64,000 nt of DNA, from the NCBI GenBank assembly GCA_022577435.1, contig JAKOON010000009.1, forward strand, positions 5,486,671-5,550,670, in the 5' to 3' direction. The notes beneath the pieces were generated by a model. It was not told where the DNA came from and made no database searches. It worked only from the letters and a program-made list of their open reading frames with translations. Shown one piece after another: positions 54,679 through 64,000 of this stretch. The number at the start of each line of letters is the position of its first letter. Positions within the stretch are counted from its first letter, which is position 1. A program made the translations under genes and the position numbers. The DNA comes from Embiotoca jacksoni (taxonomy: Eukaryota > Chordata > Actinopteri > Embiotocidae).

Positions 54679-56279
54679 CGTAAAGTCCAATAGAACAAGT
54701 GTGCATATTGCATGTGTGTGTTTACTCTGGATGTGTGTTATTCACACATTTCTCATCTACTGGGTACCGTGCTTCGTTATCTCCTCGCACACCTTAATGA
54801 GCCAGTTATTCACGATTGGACCAATTAGTCTCAGTATTCTGGTCAATTTAACTTTTCTGCTTTCTCCTCGGGGTTTTCAAGTCTTGAAAATCACGCTGCC
54901 ATGCTTCTAATGGATTGCTTAGCATTGAATGGGATGGAGGAAGAAGGAGTATACATGCTTGGCTTGTGTGGAGGTCAGTGGGGGTTGTGGAAGGAGAAGG
55001 GAGCAAGCTATCGGCCGTTCAATATCATAATGGTGCATTACAGCTTTGAAAAGCTCCCAACGCTCCACTGCTAGCGACACCCGAGGTCAGACAGAGTAAC
55101 ATTTAGCAGTGATAGAAGCATCTGTGCTTTGAGCGGCGGGCCTCTCTCTCTTTCTCCCTTCGCTCATGTTCTCTCCCAAAGGCATTATCGTTTAATTGCA
55201 GGTGTAGCGGGTACACAGGGTTAGCAAGGGTTATCCGTAATGCGGAGCAGCGTGGGTCTAACCATGTATCACAGTCACTCTTTTCTCCATTAGACTGAAC
55301 CAAGCGTGGGGTTATCGATCTTCAAGCTTCATTTACATCCAATGGGCCGCACAATTATCAGAGTTGTAATGAAGATTTTAAATCTGCGTCTGGATCTGGC
55401 GTGACCTCGGTATCAAGTTGTGTGGTCCGTTGCCTTATGCACTTTCCTCCTGACCCACGCTCCATTCCGTCTCATTATATGGTGACATCTGTGTGGCAAG
55501 CATAACTTCAATCTAGCGTAATTAGCTCCTACCTATAATTAAGGCACCTCTTGTGGCTCTTTGCTATCTGATTGTTTTGCTGTGGTATATGCTGTTATTA
55601 ACTTCACGAGGGCAAAAACTCAGAGGCTCCTGGTCCTCAGCTGATTGTCTCTCCGGTAAGACGCTCACTAAATGTTTCTGGTGTTTATGTTTTCTAACCC
55701 TTTATTGTACTTTTTTCCAGCAATTTACTTTTTTTTTGTCCTGTGCACATGACAAGGTGAAAAAGATGGTTTAGAAGTGAGAGCTCAATATATGTTTTTC
55801 CTATCCGAGTAAATATAAAAGTATATGTTCAAGGTTGCTAACAACAGGATACATGTTTATACTCAGATCTTTTGTGGCCAGTGGATTCTCTGACACATCA
55901 TCTTTCACTCTGCTGCGTTTTCAGTGTGCATAAACAGCTCCTTTATCAAAGTATACACTTGGAAAATGAGCTGTTAATTGAGATACAGAGTGTTTGTATT
56001 GGACTGAATACACTAACATCATATCGACCGCAAGACCTTGTTTATGTCACATTTGACTGAGCATGATCAATTCTGTCCTGGCACTTTGATTGATCACCAA
56101 TATGCTGTCACAGGTATTGATTGGGGCTATGGTTAGAATAATGCCACCATCCTAAATGGGGTGGATGAAGAACATGCTGAGCTGGCCTGATTTGTTTCTG
56201 AACGGCTCCTTCTCCTTGTAGATTCTCAACCTGCTTTGCCGTACTCTCGGTTTCAGTTATTGTCAGAGTGTTTTTCTGA
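54679..56279. other. intergenic; conserved-looking block
   Basis: No gene. 55000-55640 is free of simple repeats and of recognised repeat families, and contains homeobox- and E-box-like words (taattag, ataattaagg, cagctg). It reads like conserved non-coding DNA. Confidence 0.35.
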
Positions 56280-56660
56280 ATCTCCCCCATTTTTGCATTT
56301 CCTCTGCACACAACTCTTCCTCCCCTCTCTGAATCCTCTGCAATAAACTTCCCTTTTGTCTCCCTCTTGGCCTTTGTCTCTCCCCTTTGCACACAAACAC
56401 ACACTTCCTCCACTCTGTCTCTGCTCATTATCCCTTCTTCCCCAACTTTTTGACTTGTCATTTTTCCAAAGCCTCTCCCAGATCTCCTCTGTGCATCTGT
56501 GAATTGTCTCTCTCCGTAGCAGTGCCCCTGTACAGCCCAACTCTTCACTCCATCCATCTCTGTCTCTCTCCTGCCTCTCCCCACTCCCCTCATCCATCTC
56601 TCCTGCTCCTGTATTCATATCCTCTGAGCTTTCTCTCCTCTCCTCTTTGTTGCGTGTCAT
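56280..56660 (+). repeat. pyrimidine-rich tract
   Basis: About 380 bp of C/T-rich sequence. Two overlapping minus-strand open frames (158 and 161 codons, Glu/Lys/Arg/Gly-rich) are explained by the composition. Confidence 0.7.
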
Positions 56661-56849
56661 GGCAACCAAGTTTCTCCTTGACCCTGTGAATCGAAAGCAC
56701 ATGCACATATTACTGTGAAATGTCAACATGTGAGTACATCGGTTTCAGAGAGTTTTTCAGTTTTATAGTACATTTTAATCCAAAGCTATGTGTGGACTAT
56801 CAGAGTTTTCAGCCTTGTGTTATCGTAAATTAAATTCCATTAAAATTTC

Positions 56850-57096
56850 TGGGAGGACACGATTCGCTTCCACTCGGCCACAGAAGCATTTGAGGTTGGC
56901 CACTGATGTTGGGAAATGAGGCCTGGCTTGCAGTCATTGTTCATCCCCAAAGGTGTTGGTTGGGGTTGAGGTCAGGGCTCTGAGCAGACCAGCCAAGTTA
57001 TTGCACACCACACTGGGAAAAACATTTCTTCAAGGACCTCAATTTGTGCTTGAGGGCATTGTGCTGTTGAAACAAGAAATGTCCTTCCCGACAAAA
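56850..57096 (-). pseudogene. Tc1-like transposase C-terminal remnant
   Basis: Minus-strand reading gives GHFLFQQHNALKHKLRSLKK, then LGWSAQSPDLNPNQHLWG, and with frame changes NASVAEWKRIV. This is the order of the Tc1 family C-terminus (FQHDNAPVHK, WPAQSPDLNPIEHLW, AEWKQIP). The second catalytic Asp (HDNAP) is lost and the final Glu is replaced by Gln, and there are in-frame stops. It belongs to a different Tc1 subfamily from the copy near 24.7 kb, judging by the motif wording. Confidence 0.8.
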
Positions 57097-57829
57097 TTGG
57101 AATAGACTATTTGGTAAAAAAACAACAACTGTATCTTGAAGCGTTAAAGGATAATTCTTGTTTATTTCCCACAAATGTGGTCATTATTTTTCCTTGTGCT
57201 AACTTTGCACTCGTCACCTTTGTTCTAGTGATTCGGGCAATATTGGGACAAGCACCACATGTTTTCAGCTACAGCTTTCCAAATAAAGCATGGGTTAGTG
57301 CCAGAGAGGTACCCTGAGATTACTTAACTAATAGCCCGAAATACTTCCAACAGGGTCATGAAAAATGTCCTTTACCTTAATTACAGTGGTACAAGTTAGG
57401 GTTAAATATTTAGCGATTATGATGGTGGCGATAACTGACTGAATGACAATGACGACTGTCATAAACATCCCTGAAGACTCAGGTGCTATGTAATGGTATG
57501 ATGGTCTCATGTTGGTGTTCGGCACACCTCTTCAAATAAAATGTCACCCAGTTTTCTCATTTAACTCTGCAACGAAGCAAAAAATATATTTTTAAGTCAA
57601 ACTATTCATTTAAATGCTGTACATAAAGAACAATAGTCATTCAAACTGAGATAGCTTCAATTACCATAATACATTGTAAGGCTTAATTATACGGCAGACG
57701 TGAAAGATAAACTTAAATTAGAAGTAATAAGTACAGTAACAAAGGTTACATATGTCTGTGGACAAATGCATATACAACAGCTTGCAAGTAGACAAAAGCC
57801 CAGTCATTCCTCACGCTTTTCTTCTCCTG
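57097..57829. other. intergenic
   Basis: AT-rich. At 57140 gttaaaggataattc resembles a fish MITE end. Nothing else seen. Confidence 0.4.
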
Positions 57830-58140
57830 GCTCATGTGTCTGTTTCCTCCCTTTCTCGCTTTTCCTCCTTCCCTCCCTCTCCACAGAGCAGGGCCAATTA
57901 GAGAACATCCCATGTTCCTTCTTGGCTCAACGAAGACACTCTCCAGGGCTGCTAATTAAACACAACCCTTTCCCCTCTCTGTCTCTTTCTTTCTCTCTCT
58001 CTCTGCACTGTCACCTCTCTCCATCTGCCTCATATCCTCTTGCTCTCTCTCCTCTTCCTCCCTGCAACCTCTTTCCATCAATTCAACCTAGCTTCCCTCT
58101 TTTCACAACTCTCGCCTGGCCCTTCATCCCTCGCCCCCTT
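57830..58140 (+). repeat. pyrimidine-rich tract
   Basis: C/T-rich with ctctctctctct sub-repeats around 57990; open frames through it are low-complexity. Confidence 0.7.
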
Positions 58141-59729
58141 TGCCTATTTGTCACGGTGGAGGTTTGATATTCACATTGGGACAGTCTTCAGAGTCAATCT
58201 GTACAAAGCGCTGGACTTGTTATTCTCTTCTGCTAGTGTTAACCACGCTCCCTGTGACCCCATCTACACTTTAGGAAAATGTCCAGATCTGACAGCGCTG
58301 TTCCTTTTTAACAATGTTCCTCCAGAACTACTGTTGGCGGCCGTCCGCAGCTCAGTCCACCGACACTGACAACCAGCCCCGTTAATAGGCCAGTCATCCC
58401 TATCATCCTGCTCTCCCCGCCAGTCTCTATTTTTTTTTTTTTTTGCCCCCATCACTTCCTGTCAGAGCACACCACAAAGAAAATATATGCAGCTTCATGG
58501 AAACATTCACCTGGCTGGGCAAAGCATTTGTCTGTTCTCACTACATGTTGGCACAGAAAAACAAAGAACATCTGTTGTCCCCATAATTTTATATAAAGGA
58601 TTTCAACCAAGAGACTTGATTAGGCAAAGATACGATGCAGCCACGGTGTTTATTCCCATGAAGCAAAGATATTTGTTCTAATTTTGGAAGCTATGCAAAC
58701 TCACGTAATAACCAGGGAGCTAGTTAGCAGTCTTTTATTCTCTCATTTCTTCCTCTTATATTTACACAACTTTGAAGAAAACATCAAACACCACAAATGT
58801 TTTGTTATTGTATCGTTTTCTTACCCTCTCATCACAGGAAATAATACCCATTTGACAACTATTTCTATGTTAAAAACTCCCCTGATGCCCTCAATAAAAG
58901 GAAAAAAAACCTATATCACAAGAAAATCTTTCATTTCCAAGGCAAAACAGGAACAAGAGATTCCTGCCAACCGCAAAAAGAACAGCTGTACATGCTCATT
59001 CTAATTCATGTGCTGCAAACTAGTTTTCTTGTTTTGGACTGACGAAGGTAATTAGTCATGATTTCTAAGAGTGGCCTACCTACAAAAAAATATGAGAAAT
59101 TTGAATACACTGATGAGGGTGAGTCACACTCCGTTTACTCACAGTTCTATAAGCAGACACAAAAATTAATGTGTGACATTGGCTGCCAACCTATAGGTCA
59201 GGACATGATAAATATAGATGTGGATGGTCATGAGATGATTAATGGACTAGTTAAATCTGTTACGTGAAATTTATGTTTTAAGAGATGAAAACATAAAAGA
59301 CCATTGACTAATGGACAAATGTAAACTTCCTACGGAGGCGGCAAACAAAAAGTCAGAGGAACGCAAAGTGCGTAGCATTCAGTCATTTAAGATCGTCAAC
59401 ATTTTTGCCATACGACTGGTACAGCTAAAACAGTTGGGGAATTACTGATTTTTAGGATTCATGAAAATTCACAATTACAAAATGTTCAATATTTTTTGGG
59501 AAAATAATTAGTATTATTTTCTATAGTAACTTATAGCTTTTAAACACTTATTTACAGCTGCATCATTATTTGTAAAAGTGAGCTACTGACTCCAGTGACT
59601 GTCCAGTAGGTATACACATCCTAGAGGGCTGTAAGTGGAGGGAATGAGAGAGATTGCTCCGGGTCTCACTTTGTCAACAATTGATTGATAAGAGGTTTTG
59701 TTTTCATGACGCCAACCAGATCACCCAAC
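58141..59729. other. intergenic
   Basis: AT-rich, with a poly(T) run at about 58430-58444. No gene or recognised repeat. Confidence 0.45.
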
Positions 59730-60130
59730 TCCCTCTCCCTCATTCAATCCCCGGTCCCTGAAGCAAAACTAATCCTAACTAAACTCCCAGGATTCCTCCC
59801 ATCTCCCATCCCACTCCTCTTTCTCCCACTCCCCAATGTTCTGTCATTCCTGAAGTGGCACTAATCCTTCACCCTTCTCTCTTTTTCATCTCCTCTTTCC
59901 TCCCCTTCGTGTTTTTATGATCTGTCGTTAGCAGACCAAAACTAATCTTCCCCTCTCCTCCGTCCCAGTCCTCCTTGCCCCCCGTCTCAGCAGCACTTAC
60001 CCTTCCTCCTTCCCACTCTGGCTCCCACTTCTTCCCTTTGACACCCTACTGTTATTCACCTCAGACCATAACTGTATTTACCTCCCTGCCTGCTCCCTCC
60101 ATACCACAGTGCATCTCCTCTCTTCTCCAC
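59730..60130 (+). repeat. pyrimidine-rich tract
   Basis: About 400 bp of C/T-rich sequence lacking clear short units. Confidence 0.65.
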
Positions 60131-63100
60131 AAAGTAATATTGACAGTCAAGCCTTTGGAAAAAAAAAGGTCTCAGGTGAAAGCTGCCGCCATGTATGTGA
60201 TGTTCCTCCCCAAAACATCTTACACAAATAGACTTCATCTGACACTTTGTATCCAAGAGCTGTACTAGAAGGAAGAAGATGTACCGTGTAATAGTGTTCT
60301 TTCACCTTTCAAATTGGAGACAGTGGCAGTGCAGTGGGAATAAAAGCAGAGCCAAAGATTTTTCAGACATACCTACAGCCTGGTTGGATTCAGACATTTC
60401 ATTCATAAACTGAGATACACTCACGAATCCTGACATATACACACAAATACTCATGTATCTGTATTGAAAGAGGCCCTCCAATTTTAGCTGTGTTTCAAAG
60501 TCCACAGACGGAAAGTGGACGTAGAGGGAGTAGGAGGCTGTCAGCCCATTCTTCACAGCTCTGCTGCAAATGTGTATATCTGCTGTAGCCGCATAATTAC
60601 AGCGTTATCAGAGCCTTTCTCAGGTCCTCAGCTACCGACAGCATATGAAAAGACCCCAATTAAGCAATTATCTTTAAAGGTAGAGCCTAATTCAGTCATT
60701 TGGGCTCCAAAGAAGCATTGAGAAGGAGACCACAGCGGATGACAGCTAATTCAGAAAGTGGGGCTAAAAGCATTAAGGCTCAGATAAAAAATGGAGTGGG
60801 CTTGTCATCATGTAACGCTCTGAAAAATTGCTATAACAGCACTGAAATGTCAGACTCTTGTCAGAAAAGATTACAGTTTTTATATGCATGCGGTGGACAT
60901 TCATGCTACTTTATCACACATGTCCATTCTTCCAGTGGTTTTAATAGCATGGCAGCTCTTACTCATGAAGCTTAATTCACCTAAAATAATCCAGTATGGA
61001 CTTTTTTTTTTTTTTTTTACTTTCCAATGGCTAACGTCTCAATAAAACATCCTTTTTGCAGCATGCCGCCTTTTAGTTCTGCTGTTTAATAGTGGCTAAA
61101 TGCCACTGTCATTTTTACAATTACTCGCTTTCACTCCGTTCATCACTACTGCTGATGTGAGAAGTCCTCCTCCTAAACACTGGCCTGTCGCTGTAATGAT
61201 CCACACAAATCAGCAAAACACTTAATTCTACGTCCTTTGAAGCAAAATGTGAAAATAGTTACACAAGGTCGCAGGTTTTACACCCAAATACCCCTTTTAT
61301 AAAGATATTTTACACCTGTCTTTATTTTCACTGTGCACAGTTTTATATTTCTTCTCCATGTTGGATCACTCGAGCCCAGTTGTCCATAACTGTTTGGCGT
61401 TTTGACGACGTTGGTGCTACAGTCTGCTTTGTTATGTCAAGAGCTTTCTGTGTGTCTCTGCGGTTGTATCAATCTCAATTGTCAGTGTTATACACTTTGT
61501 CAATGTGTCTCCTAGACTACGGCAAAGGGAAGTGATACACGACTTGACTACCTTCTCGCCTCTTGATCTTACAATTTATGGGAATGAAACCGACAATTAC
61601 AGTTCTGCCTTTTCTCGTACTTTTTGATATTGTGACGCATTAGAGTATTTTATTTGCTACACAGAGTGGCTGAAAATGTATATTGTGCCATTGGATGAAG
61701 CTGTGCTGAACGTCTTTTCATTTCAACAACAGTCCTTTGGCTCATTCTGACAATAATCAACACAATGATAGCCAGACATACTGTGATGCATTATTCATTT
61801 TTTTTTTTCCTGTCTGATTACCCGCAACCATTTGACAACCATCACACTCAAATGTGTTTGGATTACAAGCAGTGAGAAGTGCAAAGGGGTAAAATTTGCT
61901 CATCTATTGCCTATCTATCATGCAAAGAGGGTCTTTTGCAGCAGCATGGGAAGTAAACATTCACCGACTCACTGTAGCTATAGTTCTTTGACACTATGCG
62001 CTAGTTTGACACAATGTCTATCCTGAGGGAGGATAAGTAGTCTCACGAGTGGTCAATAAATCAGACAGTGCTCCATAAGCCGCAAAGTAATAAATCTACA
62101 GTGCCAAGGCAATTCATAACATTTGAGTTGTGTAGGGTCATTTAACCATTTCCATTGATTACTGTCATTTTGGAAATGGTTACTGCCAAGGGCCCCGAAT
62201 GGAGAGGCTACTTAAAACTCGACGTGCTGATCAATAGTGCAGTCTCCAAGTCCAGACAGCATCTCACACATCACGGCCATGTGGAAATCCTCTCTAGCTC
62301 TCCTCCAGCCAGATCAATATGCCATGCATACGCACATGCACTCCATTTGCTCTCTACCCCCCCATCAACAGGTGCGGTTTAATATGCCTCATTTATATGA
62401 GCGAGTCATTGAATCACCTCAGATTGAGTCGCCTTGTTCTACATAAAGAGAGCAGTCAGACGCTTCGACCGCCGCTTGCCAGTGCAAGAAATATACTAAT
62501 GTTTAAAAGACCCCTAAAGGATCTGCCAAGGTTGAAAATCAAGATTAAGCGCTCAGTCGAACCTAAAATTGATTTATAACCGACCTTTCACAAAGAGCTC
62601 TTGAAAATACATGAGCCAGTGCCACAGTGTTTAAGGCTGATTTCATTGTGAGTCTTTTCCCTTTGAATAGAGTCTCAGGACATAATCCAAAAATATTGCT
62701 GGATAATACCTCTGAGGAATGATGGAGAGGAAACCAAGAGACCCTGAAATGCTGTGTCGTGTGTTTACAGTGCCGCATTTTAAGGACAGGCGGTTTGACC
62801 CCTGCTGCTCATATCGACAGACATTACTGATTTTTCTGCTATAGGACGCAGTGTGCCACTAGCAATCCCAAAAGGCCAGCTCATGTAGGAACTCTCGCTG
62901 CCAATTTCATTATCTTTTTCAATAGCCCAATTCATAGAACAACACCTACACAAACACACCATGAAGTCCAATGAACAGAGTCTGCCAGCTTAGATCAATA
63001 CAACTAAGCTGCAACGTGCCCAGGACCAAACTTCTTAAAATCTGTACCACCAGAGGTTCCCTGGTTGCGTCACAGACCAGATCAATGCCTGACCAGTCCA

Positions 63101-63384
63101 TTAGAGGACTTTTTTATCAACAGGAGTGATTGGTGGAAGTGGATCAGTTGGTGTACAGGCTTTAACCTCTTGCAGTAATGTTTCACTTGCACTTAAGTGG
63201 ATGAACTCATTTGAGATCTTGGCCAAATTCTTTCTCGTTTACTGACGATGCTTTGAACAAGGTTCAGTGAAAAAAAAGACAAGACTGAGCAAGATTTGAA
63301 CCTCCAGTTGGTCACCCAACTAATTTTAGAGTTCAGGCTGAATATAGTACATTCACAGGACTAAACAGCACATACACGAAGTCA
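60131..63384. other. intergenic
   Basis: No gene. A poly(T) run lies at about 61001-61018. 62140-62570 reads like conserved non-coding DNA (mixed composition, no simple repeats). Otherwise AT-rich. Confidence 0.4.
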
Positions 63385-63525
63385 GAGACGAGCTGGTGAA
63401 CATTGTAGAGCATTATACTTGCCTACCTCCGCCTGCCTATTGCTCACTAGTCTGGAAACACTGTTTGTATGAAGGTTCACTGAGCCACTATCAGGGACGA
63501 AACAAACAGCGACCAGTTGTTAAGC
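63385..63525 (+). repeat. probable teleost interspersed-repeat fragment
   Basis: The word gagctggtgaacattgtaga followed by gcattata resembles a recurring fish repeat (gctggtgaacatagtggagcattta). Boundaries and class unknown. Confidence 0.3.
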
Positions 63526-63585
63526 GCAATGATTCTGAAGTCAAGCATCTTTTTCAAAATATACAGTATAAATATTATATATAAT

Positions 63586-63644
63586 AGTTCCAACAGTGTC
63601 AGCGAGCTGAAGATGAAGCGATACGGACAGTTGTGGCAATGCTA
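63586..63644 (+). repeat. fragment of the 47.5-kb RecQ-peptide element
   Basis: Shares agttccaaca, agatgaagcgata, acagttg and gctа-type end words in the same order with 47551-47620, about 60 bp in all. The reading frame is broken (no ATG, indels). Confidence 0.55.
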
Positions 63645-64000
63645 GAAAAAAGGTGATGTTGGATGAAGTCAGCTCTCTCCGTCACTGTGAATCATGTTGT
63701 AAATGGCAAAGTTTGGTACTGTAAACATTACATAAATGATACCATAGTACTGTTTCAGATCACATAAGTGTCACTGACTTTCCTCACAAGTCTCGGTTTA
63801 TGTGGTTATCTCTTCCTCGCCTTCTTTTATGACTCTTCCGCGGTTCAATAACAATAATGGGATGTTTAACATGGCTCCTTGGATTCTTAATTCATGTCCT
63901 CATTAAGTCTTGCAGCACTAATTCTCAGTAAAACTGGAACTGTTAAACACTGGACTGAATGTATGAGTATTTTAGATCATGTAGTTTGTCCTACACTTAT
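63645..64000. other. intergenic
   Basis: Nothing recognisable. Confidence 0.5.

Noticed and set aside
56108..56729. Two overlapping minus-strand frames of 158 and 161 codons
   Set aside because: Both lie opposite a C/T-rich tract, giving Glu/Lys/Arg/Gly-rich products without any family signature.

Overview
The window reads as nuclear DNA of a percomorph-type teleost fish. It is AT-rich and almost free of coding sequence. It is studded with long GT/CA and GATA-type microsatellites and purine- or pyrimidine-rich tracts. It also carries decayed copies of interspersed repeats typical of ray-finned fishes: Tc1 and mariner transposase remnants, LINE 3' ends, and non-autonomous elements with inverted ends. 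No bacterial, viral, tRNA, rRNA or CRISPR features were seen.

The one protein-coding piece I can identify is the first coding exon of an ephrin-A gene on the minus strand (16662-16771). It encodes a signal peptide followed by the start of the mature ephrin domain (SDRHAVYWNSSN) and ends at a consensus GTAAGT donor in the phase expected for this family. It sits in a CpG-rich segment (about 16530-17340) that is probably its promoter and 5' UTR. Transcription runs toward coordinate 1. I found no exon 2 in the 16.6 kb to the left, so I infer that 1-16661 is the 5' part of a long intron 1 and that 17.4-64 kb is upstream intergenic DNA. A second, much weaker first-exon candidate lies on the plus strand at 52805-52918.

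Layout. 1-16.6 kb: inferred ephrin intron, with a GT/GCGT array, an inverted-repeat MITE at 4.7 kb, a LINE 3' end with its tetranucleotide tail at 9.2-9.6 kb, and conserved-looking AT-rich patches. 16.5-17.4 kb: ephrin exon and CpG-rich upstream region. 17.8-25.4 kb: a hAT-like non-autonomous element, a retroelement 3' tail, a Tc1 fragment and a 332-bp GACA/GATA compound array. 29.1-29.9 kb: an internally deleted mariner copy. 33-45 kb: a relative of the 4.7-kb MITE, several long GT/CA arrays, and a MITE at 43.4 kb. 47-54.5 kb: an element with a short RecQ-helicase-like peptide, an RTE-like 3' tail, a purine-rich tract, the weak exon candidate and a 1.25-kb inverted-end element. 54.5-64 kb: a GT/GCGT array, a conserved-looking block, a Tc1 remnant, pyrimidine tracts and fragments of repeats. 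Most other open frames are chance or low-complexity. All repeat-family names rest on recall of family sequences, not on a search.
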